Source of the DNA: Microbacterium kunmingense
GTDB taxonomy: Bacteria > Actinomycetota > Actinomycetes > Actinomycetales > Microbacteriaceae
DNA: 64,000 nt
Reading direction: 5' to 3'
Assembly (NCBI RefSeq): GCF_023155745.1
Contig: NZ_JAKNUS010000003.1
Location: 248,001-312,000, forward strand
The notes beneath the pieces are model-generated. The model was not told the DNA's origin. It saw nothing but the letters and a program-made list of their open reading frames with translations, and did no database searches. Position 1 is the first letter of the stretch. Each line of letters begins with the position of its first letter. Made by a program: the position numbers and the translations under genes. This document shows positions 43,706-54,893 of the stretch, piece by piece.

Positions 43706-43743
43706 ACGCCGCGCGGGCTCTGCCGTACGGCGGGGGGCGGGAC

Positions 43744-43749
43744 GATAAT
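43744..43749 (+). promoter_or_regulatory. -10-like hexamer of the BldC-like gene
   Basis: GATAAT, 7 bp before the ATG at 43757, and 38 bp downstream of the second DnaA box. Confidence 0.5.
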
Positions 43750-43756
43750 GGGGGGC

Positions 43757-44038
43757 ATGCCCGAATCCCCGTCTGCAGACGTGCGCATGCTCGCGCCCGC
43801 GCAGGTCGCCGAAGTGCTGGGGATCTCGGTCGACGAGGTGATCGCCCTGGTCCACGAGCGGCGCCTCCGCGGCGCCCGGGTGGGCGCTCCGGCCCGCTGG
43901 CGCGTGGAGGAGCAGAGCGTCGCCGAGTACCTCGACGACCAGGCCGAAGAGGCGCGTCGCATCGCCCTGTGGCACCAGTCCCAGGAGGCCAGCTTCCCCG
44001 AGCTGTGGGGAACGGGCTTCGTCCGCAACCCCGACTGA
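43757..44038 (+). CDS. BldC-like/excisionase-type helix-turn-helix protein
   Basis: A 93-residue protein with a MerR-like (excisionase family) helix-turn-helix: MLAPAQVAEVLGISVDEVIALVHERRLRGARVGAPARWRVEEQSVAEYLDDQ. This is close in form to small actinobacterial regulators such as BldC. The acidic or aromatic C-terminal part (EARRIALWHQSQEASFPELWG) is not typical of BldC, so the role is open. A GATAAT hexamer 7 bp upstream suggests leaderless expression. DnaA boxes just upstream could link it to replication control. Confidence 0.8.
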   Translation: MPESPSADVRMLAPAQVAEVLGISVDEVIALVHERRLRGARVGAPARWRVEEQSVAEYLDDQAEEARRIALWHQSQEASFPELWGTGFVRNPD

Positions 44039-44049
44039 TCCCGGCAGCG

Positions 44050-44655
44050 TCAGAGGACGCTCAGCCCGTCCTCGGCCCGCACCCATGCCAGAGCGGCGAA
44101 GGGCACCATCCGGTACCCCGTCACCTCCCCCGTCCGTCGCGGCGAGCCGGGGTCGTGCAGGGCGATGTCGAGGTGGTCGGCTCCGGCTCGGTCGATCGTC
44201 CCGGTCATCCCCCGTCCGGATGCCAGCTGCAGCGCCACTGCTGCGCGGCGGCGCACCAGATCACGGATGACGAAGCCGAACGTCATGCGACTCGACAGCC
44301 CGGAGCCTGCCCCGGCGTCCGGGCGGGCCGTGCGCAGGAGGTCGGGTTGGGTCATCCTGATCCCGACGATCGCCGTGAACGGGACGAGCGTGACCCCGGC
44401 CCGTGGGCGGGTGTCGCGAAGCGCCACCCAGTCGGCGCCGACGCCGACCGGTGCGGCGGTGACCGTCGAGCCGTCCGTCAGCTCCCACGACACGGCATCC
44501 TCGCCCGCCGGCGCCGGGAGGGCCGCAATGCGCTGACGCATCTCGAGGCGGGAGAGCCGCAGCCGCTCGGCCTCGGTGTCCAGGGCGGCGCGCTCGGCCT
44601 CCCACTCGGAGGCGAGCTGGTCTTCGAGGTCGTCGAAGAAGCGGTCCCATCTCAC
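44050..44655 (-). CDS. Conserved hypothetical protein (Microbacteriaceae type)
   Basis: A 201-residue protein with no recognised function. It begins WDRFFDDLEDQLASEWEAERAALDTEAERLRLSRLEMRQRI, an acidic helical or coiled-coil segment of about 45 residues. Several beta-rich blocks follow (VSWELTDGSTVTAAPVGVGADWVALRD; LQLASGRGMTGTIDRAGADHLDIALHD) that resemble a duplicated SH3-like or Sm-like barrel. GTG at 44655 is chosen because homologues I recall start RWDRFFDDLEDQ. It is divergent from the Rv3235-family gene, with a 128-bp gap holding a DnaA-like box (44696-44704). Confidence 0.65.
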   Translation of the reverse strand: MRWDRFFDDLEDQLASEWEAERAALDTEAERLRLSRLEMRQRIAALPAPAGEDAVSWELTDGSTVTAAPVGVGADWVALRDTRPRAGVTLVPFTAIVGIRMTQPDLLRTARPDAGAGSGLSSRMTFGFVIRDLVRRRAAVALQLASGRGMTGTIDRAGADHLDIALHDPGSPRRTGEVTGYRMVPFAALAWVRAEDGLSVL

Positions 44656-44720
44656 CCCGTGAGAGTAGAGCAGAACGTGAGGACTCGATGAGAACTTATC
44701 CCCAGGGCCCATCCGGGCTC

Positions 44721-44748
44721 TTTCTGGGAGTTGTCCGTGTGTTCTACT
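44721..44748 (+). promoter_or_regulatory. Putative promoter of the Rv3235-family gene
   Basis: TTTCTG (44721-44726) and TCTACT (44743-44748) are 16 bp apart, about 36 nt before the start. The match is modest. Confidence 0.3.
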
Positions 44749-44783
44749 TTCGGCAACCGATGTCCTGACGAGATTGGCGAGAG

Positions 44784-45224
44784 ATGGCACCGACGCCGCC
44801 GGCACCGGCCCGTGCACCCAAACCACCCACGGGTGCGCGAGAGCTTTCGGAGTACTTCGCGCCTCAGCGCACCTCCACCGAGGCCCTGCCCGATCCGCAG
44901 GTGTTCATCGAGAACCTCACCCGCGGGGTGCTGGAGGTCTTCGCCGGAGTGCGCGAGGTCGAGCAGCTCGCGCGCTGGCTGACCGAGGACGCCTACCGGA
45001 AGCTGCTGACCCGGGCGAACCTCGCGGCCCGTGCGCGCAGCGCCCGCGGGGTGCCCGCCAAGCGGCCCGTGCACCAGATCCTCACGATCCGCCACTCCTC
45101 CCCCGCCGACGGCATCATCGAGGGGGTCGTCGTGGTCGCCGGCCCGGCGCGCACCCGCGCGGTCGCGGTGCGCCTGGAGGGCATGGACGGCCGCTGGCGC
45201 ACGACGTCGCTCGCGCTGCTCTGA
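44784..45224 (+). CDS. Rv3235 family protein
   Basis: A 146-residue protein of the actinobacterial Rv3235 family, which is often found near secA. The first 45 residues are Pro/Ala-rich and probably disordered. The conserved core includes NLTRGVLEVFAGVREVEQLARWLTEDAYRKLLTRANLAAR and a beta-rich end (IEGVVVVAGPARTRAVAVRLEGMDGRWRTTSLALL). Function is unknown. GGCGAGAG precedes the ATG. It is convergent with the aminotransferase gene 13 bp away. Confidence 0.82.
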   Translation: MAPTPPAPARAPKPPTGARELSEYFAPQRTSTEALPDPQVFIENLTRGVLEVFAGVREVEQLARWLTEDAYRKLLTRANLAARARSARGVPAKRPVHQILTIRHSSPADGIIEGVVVVAGPARTRAVAVRLEGMDGRWRTTSLALL

Positions 45225-45237
45225 CTTCTCGCACCGC

Positions 45238-46464
45238 CTACTGGCGGTAGGACGACAGGAAGTTCCCGAGCCGCTCGATCGCTTCGCTCAGCACCCTCGC
45301 TTCGGGCAGCGTGACGATGCGGACATGATCGGGTGTCGGCCAGTTGAAGCCCGTTCCCTGCACCAGCAGAACGTGCTCGGCGACGAGGAAGTCGTAGACG
45401 AGCTTGGCATCGTCGCGGATCTCGTAGACATCGGGATCGAAGCGCGGGAAGGCGTAGAGGGCTCCCGCCGGACGCACGCACGTCACCCCGGGAATGGCCT
45501 CGAGCCCTTCCCATGCCGCATCGCGCTGTTCGTGCAGTCGCCCGGTGGGGGCGATCAGCGCATCGATTGACTGAATCCCCGAGAGGGCGGCCTGCACGGC
45601 GTGCTGGGCGGGGACGTTGGGGCAGAGCCTCGTCGAGGCGAGGAGGGTGATCCCCTCCAGGAAGCCCGCCGCGTGATCCTTCGGACCCGTGATGACGAGC
45701 CAGCCCGAACGGTACCCCGCCACGCGGTAGGTCTTGCTCAGCCCGTTGAAGGTCAGGCACAGCAGGTCGGGCGCGACGGCCGCCATCGGGATGTGCTCGG
45801 CGTCGTCGAAGACGATGCGGTCGTAGATCTCGTCGGCGAGGAGAAGCAGGGAGTGCTCGCGCGCGATGTCGGCGATCCCCTCCAGTACCTCGCGGGTGTA
45901 GACCGCGCCGGTGGGGTTGTTGGGGTTGATCACGACGATCGCCTTCGTGCGCTCGGTGATCTTGGAACGGATGTCTTCGAGGTCGGGCTGCCACCCCGCC
46001 GACTCGTCGCAGTGGTAGTGCACCGGCGTCCCGCCGCCGAGGCTCGTCATCGCGGTCCACAGCGGGTAGTCGGGCGCGGGGATGAGCACCTCGTCGCCCT
46101 CGTCGAGCAGCGACTGCATCGTCATCGTGATGAGCTCGGACACCCCGTTGCCGAGGTAGACGTCATCGGGGTCGACCTGCGGGAACCCGGGGGTCTGCTC
46201 GTATCGGTAGACCACCGCCAGCCGGGCGGACATGATGCCCCGGCTGTCGCTGTAGCCGTGGGCGTGCGGGACCGCGTCGATCATGTCGCGGACGATCTGG
46301 TACGGCGCCTCGAAGCCGAACGCCGCCGGATTGCCGGTGTTCAGCTTCAGGATGTTGTGACCCTCGGCCTCCAGACGCTGAGCCTCCACCAGTGCCTGGC
46401 CGCGGATCTCGTAGAGAACGTCGCGGAGCTTGCGCGATTGGTCGAGCGGTCGAAGGAGGGTCAT
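45238..46464 (-). CDS. PLP-dependent aminotransferase (AlaA-type)
   Basis: A 408-residue class I/II aminotransferase. The PLP lysine is Lys244 in GLSKTYRVAGYRSGW. NPNNPTG lies at 180-186 and DEIYD at 211-215. The sequence is close to the AlaA/AspC-like glutamate-pyruvate aminotransferases (PHAHGYSDSRGIMSAR and ADEIYDRIVFDDAEHIP are typical), so alanine synthesis from pyruvate and glutamate is the likely reaction. A TATCCT hexamer 6 bp before the ATG suggests a leaderless mRNA. It neighbours secA. Confidence 0.9.
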   Translation of the reverse strand: MTLLRPLDQSRKLRDVLYEIRGQALVEAQRLEAEGHNILKLNTGNPAAFGFEAPYQIVRDMIDAVPHAHGYSDSRGIMSARLAVVYRYEQTPGFPQVDPDDVYLGNGVSELITMTMQSLLDEGDEVLIPAPDYPLWTAMTSLGGGTPVHYHCDESAGWQPDLEDIRSKITERTKAIVVINPNNPTGAVYTREVLEGIADIAREHSLLLLADEIYDRIVFDDAEHIPMAAVAPDLLCLTFNGLSKTYRVAGYRSGWLVITGPKDHAAGFLEGITLLASTRLCPNVPAQHAVQAALSGIQSIDALIAPTGRLHEQRDAAWEGLEAIPGVTCVRPAGALYAFPRFDPDVYEIRDDAKLVYDFLVAEHVLLVQGTGFNWPTPDHVRIVTLPEARVLSEAIERLGNFLSSYRQ

Positions 46465-46470
46465 CGGTTC

Positions 46471-46476
46471 AGGATA
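46471..46476 (-). promoter_or_regulatory. -10-like hexamer of the aminotransferase gene
   Basis: TATCCT on the minus strand, 6 bp before the ATG. Confidence 0.5.
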
Positions 46477-46546
46477 GCGGCGGCCGATCGGCCGCCCTCG
46501 ACGGTCGGTGCCGTCCAATCGCCCGCCCGTGGACCGAGCGGGACCG

Positions 46547-49363
<2,817 letters not shown>

Positions 49364-49460
49364 GCAAATCTCCATACTGTCGGGCGAACCTCCCCATGTT
49401 ATCCACCCGTGACCTTGGCGTGGGCTGGGCGCGGAGCGCGGCGGTGGAGATGTTGCCGGG

Positions 49461-49472
49461 TATGCATATACT
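49461..49472 (+). promoter_or_regulatory. Putative operator and -10 of padR
   Basis: TATGCATA (49461-49468, a perfect 8-bp palindrome) overlaps TATACT (49467-49472), a good -10. PadR proteins often bind ATGCAT/ATGTAT-like dyads and repress their own gene. The start codon is 33 nt downstream. Confidence 0.4.
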
Positions 49473-49504
49473 CGAGCCGCCCCTGCAGCGAGAGCGAGTG
49501 ACGG

Positions 49505-50083
49505 ATGTCGGTACCGCAGAGCCTGCTCGCGATCCTCGACCAGGGTCCGTGCTACGGCTACCAACTGCGCGCCGAGCACGACCGGCGCACCGGCGCCGAT
49601 CAGCCGCTGAATGTCGGACAGATCTACCGCACCCTCGAGCGTCTCGAGCGCGACGGACTCGTCGTCCGCGGCGAACCCGACGCGCAGGGCCACATCTACT
49701 GGAGCATCACCCCGGCCGGGTCGGCATCCGTCGCGGAGTGGTTCGGTTCCCCCGTCCCGCGGGCCCGGGCGGGACGAGAGGATGTCGCGGCGAAGGTGGC
49801 GCTGGCGGCGAGCCTCCCGGGGGTCGATGTCGACGGTGTCGTGTCGGCGCAGCGTCGCTCCACCACGGCCGAACTGGCCCGGGTGCGCCAGGAGGCGGCC
49901 GCCGCCGCGGAGGACGGCGCGCTTCCCCGCTCCCTCGTCCTCGCCGCCCGCCGGGAGGCGCTCGAGGCCGAGCTGCGGTGGCTCGACCATGCCGGTGAGG
50001 TGCTGGCGCAGCATCCCGATCATGTCCTGGCGGTGGCCCTCGCGACCCAGCGTCCGCGGCGCGGCCGTCCGCCGCGCCCGTGA
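49505..50083 (+). CDS. PadR family transcriptional regulator
   Basis: A 192-residue PadR-type winged-helix regulator. The DNA-binding part is [52 protein letters not shown], ending in [11 protein letters not shown] long C-terminal helical domain follows (PadR/Vir subfamily 2). The effector is not known. It is divergent from secA. The neighbouring downstream coiled-coil gene has its own -10-like hexamer, so its target may be itself or a gene outside the window. Confidence 0.88.
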   Translation: MSVPQSLLAILDQGPCYGYQLRAEHDRRTGADQPLNVGQIYRTLERLERDGLVVRGEPDAQGHIYWSITPAGSASVAEWFGSPVPRARAGREDVAAKVALAASLPGVDVDGVVSAQRRSTTAELARVRQEAAAAAEDGALPRSLVLAARREALEAELRWLDHAGEVLAQHPDHVLAVALATQRPRRGRPPRP

Positions 50084-50172
50084 CAGCACAGCGGGTTACG
50101 CCCTGGGCGAAGCCTCCCCTCCTCGACGGCGTTCCCCAGCCGTTCTCCAGCGGTCCGCTCGAGCCGGAACCG

Positions 50173-50178
50173 TAGGAT
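50173..50178 (+). promoter_or_regulatory. -10-like hexamer of the coiled-coil gene
   Basis: TAGGAT, 6 bp before the ATG at 50185; a leaderless-type start. Confidence 0.5.
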
Positions 50179-50184
50179 CGGACC

Positions 50185-51534
50185 ATGGCCGGATTCTGGG
50201 GCAGTCGCAAGAAGGAACGCGAAGAACTCGCGGCGCAGGACGCCGATCTCGCGCGGCGGGCGCAGTCCGCTCTGGTCGCGACCGACGAGCGCATCCGCGT
50301 CACCACCGACGAACTCGCCTTCGCCGAGGCCGAGCTCGGCGCCGGTCCGACCTCCGACCTCCGCGAGGCGCTCGAGGCCGTGCGCACCCACATGGGCGAG
50401 GCCTTCCACCTCCACCAGCTCAACCACGACGAGATCCCCGACACCCCCGAGGAGCTCCGCACCCGCAACGCCCGGATCGTGCAGCTGTGCGAGTGGGCCG
50501 AGGAACTGCTGGATGACCGCACCGAGGCCCTCGCCGAGCCGATCGCCCGCGCCCGGCGAGCGCCGGAGATCATCGCCGGTGTACGGCGCGACGCCGAACG
50601 ACTGCGGGGCCGCCTGCCTCAGGCCCGCGAGACCGTGACCCGTCTCGGCGCCCGCTACTCCGCCGACGCCCTGCGACAGATCGAAGCGAACCCGGCCGAG
50701 GCCGAGCAGCTGCTCGGGTTCGCCGAACACAGCGCGGGCATCGCCGAGCGGCGCCGCGAAGCCGGCCAGCGCGAGCAGGCCAACCTGGCCCTGGAGGCCT
50801 GCACCGAGGCCGTGCGCCGCGCCGAGACCCTGATCGACGCCGTCGAGACCTTCGAGGTCGAGGCGCTGCGCGCCGAGTCGACGCTCGCCGCGGTGGTGGA
50901 GGACTCGCGCGGCGACCTCATCGCCGCGCGCACCGCGCCGCAGACCGCGGGCGTCGCCGAGGCGATGGGCGAGCTGCAGGCGGCGCTGGCGGCGCTTCCG
51001 GCCGCGGGCGTCAACACCGACCCGTTCGCCCAGCTCACACGCCTGCGCGCGGCGAACATCGCCCTCGATGAGGCCGTCGCGAAGGCCCGCGAGCGCGCGG
51101 CGCGCCCGATCCCCGACATCGCGCATGTGCGGCACTCCATCGACGACGCCGACCGGCAACTGGCCGTCGCGCGCGACGTGATCGCGGGCCACCGGGGATG
51201 GATCGGCGCCGACGCGCGCACCCGGATCGCCGAGGCCGAACGCATCCGCATCGATCTCGACCGCTACCTCGGCACCTCCGCCTCCGCGGCGATCGACATC
51301 GACGAGGACCACCGCGAGCAGGCGATGACCATGTCCCGCCGCGTCGCGCACCTCGCCAGCGAGGCCCTCCAGCTCGCCCAGCGCGACATCGACTCCTCCC
51401 GTCCGCAGAACGGTCCCGACCAGTGGGGCGGCGGCTGGGGCGGCGGGCGAGGCAACAGCGGAGGAAGCGGCCTGATGGGCGGCATCCTCGGCGGCCTCGT
51501 GATCGGCAGCCTCCTCGACGGCTTCATCGACTGA
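50185..51534 (+). CDS. Coiled-coil protein related to the TPM-domain protein, function unknown
   Basis: A 449-residue protein, mostly Ala/Glu/Arg-rich helix (about 15-395). A short low-complexity tail (GGGWGGGRGNSGGSG) is followed by a hydrophobic end LMGGILGGLVIGSLLDGFID that may anchor to the membrane. Residues 20-109 align without gaps to residues 209-297 of the TPM protein at 1761-3758, with about 40 of 90 identical by eye. Shared blocks include SALV, EAF and the RI-QLC pattern. There is no TPM domain, signal peptide or other enzymatic motif. TAGGAT stands 6 bp before the ATG, and a strong terminator follows. Confidence 0.8.
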   Translation: MAGFWGSRKKEREELAAQDADLARRAQSALVATDERIRVTTDELAFAEAELGAGPTSDLREALEAVRTHMGEAFHLHQLNHDEIPDTPEELRTRNARIVQLCEWAEELLDDRTEALAEPIARARRAPEIIAGVRRDAERLRGRLPQARETVTRLGARYSADALRQIEANPAEAEQLLGFAEHSAGIAERRREAGQREQANLALEACTEAVRRAETLIDAVETFEVEALRAESTLAAVVEDSRGDLIAARTAPQTAGVAEAMGELQAALAALPAAGVNTDPFAQLTRLRAANIALDEAVAKARERAARPIPDIAHVRHSIDDADRQLAVARDVIAGHRGWIGADARTRIAEAERIRIDLDRYLGTSASAAIDIDEDHREQAMTMSRRVAHLASEALQLAQRDIDSSRPQNGPDQWGGGWGGGRGNSGGSGLMGGILGGLVIGSLLDGFID

Positions 51535-51567
51535 CGCCACCGCGGCTCCGGCGCGGTGCCGAACGAG

Positions 51568-51603
51568 CGGATGCCCCGGGCTGACCTTCGCCCGGGGCAT
51601 CCG
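51568..51603. terminator. Strong terminator between the coiled-coil gene and hpf
   Basis: A perfect 13-bp inverted repeat (51568-51580 and 51591-51603) with a 10-nt loop, followed by TCTTCCC on the plus strand. It lies between two convergent genes and may serve both. Confidence 0.8.
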
Positions 51604-51619
51604 TCTTCCCGTCAGGGGG

Positions 51620-52279
51620 TCAGGAGACCAGCTCCGCCGGCTGCGCCTGGGTGGTCAGCGAGATCACGCCGTAGTCCCATCCCTTACGCCGATAGACCAC
51701 GCTCGGGTGATCGGTGCGCACGTCGATGAAGAGGAAGAAGTCGTGCCCGACGAGTTCCATCCGGTCGACGGCGTCTTCCACCGTCATCCATTCCGCCTCG
51801 AATTCCTTCGTGCGGATGACCACGGGGGTGTAATCCTCCTCGTCTGCCTCGCTGTTCACGATCGGCACCTCGCCCGTCGCGACGGCGCGGAGAACATCGA
51901 CGGAGGCGGGCTCGACGTCGATCCCCGCCAGTGAGCCGGTCCCCTTCTCGAACTTCGGGCCCCGCGGATGGTTGCGCGCATCCACCCGCTTGTCCTTGGC
52001 ACGGCGCAGCTGCTCGCAGAGCTTGTCGACCGCGAGGTCGAGGGCGGTGAACTTGTCGGCATCCGTCGCCTCGGCCCGCACCAGCGGGCCCTTGCCCGTG
52101 ACGGTGAGTTCCACCGTGTGGTCCTCGATGTGACCGTTGCGGTACGTGCGGTGGGTCACTTTGACGTCCAACCGCTGCGCCCGCGGCGCGAGGTGTTCGA
52201 TCCGGGGCGCCTTCTCCTCGACGACCGAGCGGAACCGATCGGTGATACCGACCCCCACGCCGACGATGCTGCTCTCCAT
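51620..52279 (-). CDS. hpf: Ribosome hibernation-promoting factor, long form
   Basis: A 219-residue long-form HPF. The N-terminal S30AE domain (about 1-105) binds the 30S decoding centre, and the C-terminal domain (about 160-219, FEAEWMTVEDAVDRMELVGHDFFLFIDVRTDHPSVVYRRKGWDYGVISL) brings two ribosomes together as a 100S dimer. AAGGAGG lies 5 nt before the ATG. The leader contains a 9-bp hairpin near its 5' end, and the promoter shows TTGGGG-17 bp-TGTAAA. Confidence 0.95.
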   Translation of the reverse strand: MESSIVGVGVGITDRFRSVVEEKAPRIEHLAPRAQRLDVKVTHRTYRNGHIEDHTVELTVTGKGPLVRAEATDADKFTALDLAVDKLCEQLRRAKDKRVDARNHPRGPKFEKGTGSLAGIDVEPASVDVLRAVATGEVPIVNSEADEEDYTPVVIRTKEFEAEWMTVEDAVDRMELVGHDFFLFIDVRTDHPSVVYRRKGWDYGVISLTTQAQPAELVS

Positions 52280-52297
52280 GTCAGACCTCCTTGATCC

Positions 52298-52321
52298 GGT
52301 CCGCCCGGACAAGGGCGGACC
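52298..52321 (-). promoter_or_regulatory. 5'-leader hairpin of hpf
   Basis: GGTCCGCCC and GGGCGGACC pair perfectly (9 bp) around a 6-nt loop, starting a few nt after the predicted transcript start and 18 nt before the ATG. Such a 5' hairpin may stabilise the mRNA. Confidence 0.5.
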
Positions 52322-52335
52322 ATCAGTCGCCTCTG

Positions 52336-52364
52336 TTTACACGGCAGTGTGCGTGTGTCCCCAA
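52336..52364 (-). promoter_or_regulatory. Putative hpf promoter
   Basis: On the minus strand TTGGGG (52364-52359) and TGTAAA (52341-52336) are separated by 17 bp. The leader would be about 50 nt. Confidence 0.45.
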
Positions 52365-52408
52365 CGTAGTGCCGGGGCGCCGATGTGTCACGCGTGACGG
52401 GCGTTCGA

Positions 52409-53101
52409 TCACCTGTGAGTTCCCGACGTGCGTCGAGGCGTGGCGGCGACGGTGGCGGCCGCGACGACGGTGAATCCCGCGGATCGGAGGGTGCGCGCGG
52501 CCTCGAGGAGGGTCGCGCCGGTGGTGAGGACGTCGTCGACGATCACGACGGGGCGGCCACGCACCGCCTCGGCGTGTCGGGCGCGCACGCGCATGCTCCC
52601 CGAGACGTTGACCGCGCGAGCCTCGCGGTCGAGCCCGCGTTGGTCGGCGGTCACCCGGTGAGGCGCCAGCAGCGGGATGCCACGGAAGCCGGCGCGATGC
52701 AGGAGAAGGGGTGTGACGGCGAAGCCGCGACGGCGGAACGCGGCACGCGAGGACGGCACGGGAACGAGCACAGCGCCCTCGGGGGGACCGGCGGCACGCA
52801 CGGCTGCCCGCAGCGCCCGCCCGAGCGGCGAGGCGAGGCCCGTCCGCCCGTCCTCTTTCAGACAGCGGATGACGCGGGCGGGCACCCCTTCGAAGACGAG
52901 CGCGCTGTGCGCCCACACCCCGTCATCGAGGCGACGGCGCGCCGCCCGCGGAGCGAGTGCCCCGCGGCATCCCTCGCACAGCGCCACATCCTCGAGGTCG
53001 CACCCGGCGCACTCGACGGGGAGGACGAGGGCGAGGGCGTCGGCGAGTGACGTGCGGACAGCAGCGGCGAGGGTGGCGGACCGGGAGGACGGGCTCGGCA
53101 T
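52409..53101 (-). CDS. ComF family protein
   Basis: A 230-residue phosphoribosyltransferase-fold protein of the ComF family. An N-terminal zinc ribbon (VECAGCDLEDVALCEGC) and the PRPP-binding loop VVIVDDVLTTGATL near the C-terminus are both intact. In naturally competent bacteria ComF is a DNA-uptake helper; here the role is unproven. Between are VFEGVPARVIRCLKEDGRTGLASPLG and PVPSSRAAFRRRGF. It lies downstream of lpqB, a conserved actinobacterial order. Confidence 0.88.
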   Translation of the reverse strand: MPSPSSRSATLAAAVRTSLADALALVLPVECAGCDLEDVALCEGCRGALAPRAARRRLDDGVWAHSALVFEGVPARVIRCLKEDGRTGLASPLGRALRAAVRAAGPPEGAVLVPVPSSRAAFRRRGFAVTPLLLHRAGFRGIPLLAPHRVTADQRGLDREARAVNVSGSMRVRARHAEAVRGRPVVIVDDVLTTGATLLEAARTLRSAGFTVVAAATVAATPRRTSGTHR

Positions 53102-53189
53102 GCGGCCAGCCTGGCGCGCCCGTCGACGGGGAAGCCGGCCCGCGGGCCGATCGGTGGACAACCCGCGGCCGGGCCGGCCTGGGGAGGAA

Positions 53190-54893
53190 TCAGCGCGGCG
53201 ACCCCTGCTGGGTGGCGAGCACCGTGACGCCCTCGGCCGTCTGGGTCCAGTTCGCACCCCGCCGGATGAAGAGCCCTCCCTGATCGGTGTGGACCCGCAG
53301 GGTCGAGGCGGAGTTGCCGCCGGCCAGCGTGTCGGCACCGGAGGGCGCCGCGGATTCGGTGCCCTCACCGCCCACGACCTGCTCGCGCAGACGCGGCTCG
53401 GTGCCGGCGTCGACGAGGGCTGCGACGGAGGAGTCGTCCAGCCACGCGACGGACGAGACCGGTCCGTCCAGATCGCCGAGGACCGCGGGGTCGCCCAGAC
53501 CGCTCGGCACCCCGTCGCCGTCGCGGATCACGCCGGCGACGCTGAGAGTGGTGCGTCCGCCCGCGGTCACCGCGGCGGCCATGCGCGTGCCGTCGCGCGA
53601 GAGCGCCATCGCCGAGATCGTCGCCGCCCCGGGCCACGCGCCTGCGATCTCGATCACTCCGCTCGGAACGATGGCGCGAAGCGCCGTCGGCGAGGTCGCG
53701 GGCACGCTCCAGACGTACCCGAAGGGGTCGATGGTCGGCGCGAGGAGCCCCGGGCGCTCGTCGAACACCTGGACGTCGCCGTCGGCATCGACCCGGCCCA
53801 CCGACGCGTCGGTGGCGAAGCGCACGGCCGCGAACGCCCGGTCGGGTGAGAGCTGGAGGTCCTCCACCGGAGCCGCCTGCGCGAGCGCGTCGGACAGCCC
53901 CGGCACGGGCTCGAGCTCGTCGCCGGTGAGGAAGCCGAACCGTTCGTCGGCGGTGACCACCAGCGGTTGCGCCGCGACGCGCGTCGAGCGGACCGGCACG
54001 GTCCCCGCGTCGACATCGGAGGACCCCACCCGCATCTGCACCTGCGAGACGCCGGCCGAGGCCAGGCTCTCGTCGAGCTGGGTCTGCATCCGGTCCAGGG
54101 TCAGCTGCTCCACCGTCAGGGCAGCCTCGTTGAGGCTGACCTGCGCTTCTCCCGCCGAGACGGGCACCGCGGTCGGGCTGAGCGCCACGCTGTCGGGGAA
54201 GGCCGAGACCACCGAGCCCGCGAGCCACTCCGCCGGTGATCCTTCGATGAGAGCCGCGGCGATGCGGGTGGGCGCGTTCGTGGTCGGGAACCAGCGTTCG
54301 TCGGGCACGAGGAATCGCCAGCTGGGATCGAAGAAGGCCAGGGTGTAGCGGTCGAAGGCCGTGACGAACGAGTCGCGATCGAGCACGATGCCGTCGGGGG
54401 CCTGGCTGATGCGCCACTCGCCGTCCTCCTGCTGAAGGAGCTCGAACCGCAGCGGCGGGGTTCCGCCGGTCGCCGGCTCGTAGACGCCGGTCGCATCGAC
54501 CGTCGCCGTCGGGGCGACCGCCACCTCGACCGCGTTCTGGCCGACGGCGACGGGCGTGCGGGTCGTGCCGGTGGGCTCGATGATCACCCCGGCCGTCGGG
54601 TCCCACGTGTCCCGGAGCGCCGGGGCGAGGAACTCCCGTGCCCGCGCCCAGTCGCTGACCGGCCCCGCGCCCGCGCGGAGGAATCCGTCGACGATCTCCT
54701 CGGGTGTCGCGCCGGGCTGCGGCCGGTCGGGAAGGCGCAGGAAGTCGGGGCCCGGGAGCTGCTCCCCCACCGAGCGCCCACCCTGGACCGTGCCGGTCAG
54801 CGGCAGCCCCGCGCACGCGGTGAGCGCCAGACCGGCGACGGCGACGACCGCCAGCGCCCGCAGCACGCGGGCGACCCTGCGAAGGGCGGTCAT
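53190..54893 (-). CDS. lpqB: Lipoprotein LpqB
   Basis: A 567-residue lipoprotein that binds the extracytoplasmic part of MtrB in mycobacteria and tunes MtrA phosphorylation. The signal ends with the lipobox LTAC, Cys27. A GerMN-type region (about 40-330) is followed by a beta-propeller-like C-terminal half (MALSRDGTRMAAAVTAGGRTTLSVAGV and similar repeats). The ATG overlaps the mtrB stop as ATGA, so it is coupled to mtrB. Order mtrA-mtrB-lpqB is conserved in actinobacteria. Confidence 0.94.
   Translation of the reverse strand: MTALRRVARVLRALAVVAVAGLALTACAGLPLTGTVQGGRSVGEQLPGPDFLRLPDRPQPGATPEEIVDGFLRAGAGPVSDWARAREFLAPALRDTWDPTAGVIIEPTGTTRTPVAVGQNAVEVAVAPTATVDATGVYEPATGGTPPLRFELLQQEDGEWRISQAPDGIVLDRDSFVTAFDRYTLAFFDPSWRFLVPDERWFPTTNAPTRIAAALIEGSPAEWLAGSVVSAFPDSVALSPTAVPVSAGEAQVSLNEAALTVEQLTLDRMQTQLDESLASAGVSQVQMRVGSSDVDAGTVPVRSTRVAAQPLVVTADERFGFLTGDELEPVPGLSDALAQAAPVEDLQLSPDRAFAAVRFATDASVGRVDADGDVQVFDERPGLLAPTIDPFGYVWSVPATSPTALRAIVPSGVIEIAGAWPGAATISAMALSRDGTRMAAAVTAGGRTTLSVAGVIRDGDGVPSGLGDPAVLGDLDGPVSSVAWLDDSSVAALVDAGTEPRLREQVVGGEGTESAAPSGADTLAGGNSASTLRVHTDQGGLFIRRGANWTQTAEGVTVLATQQGSPR

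Noticed and set aside
45233..45248. Six-bp hairpin between the Rv3235-family gene and the aminotransferase gene as a terminator
   Set aside because: The stem overlaps the end of the aminotransferase gene and lacks a T-tract, so evidence is too weak to annotate.
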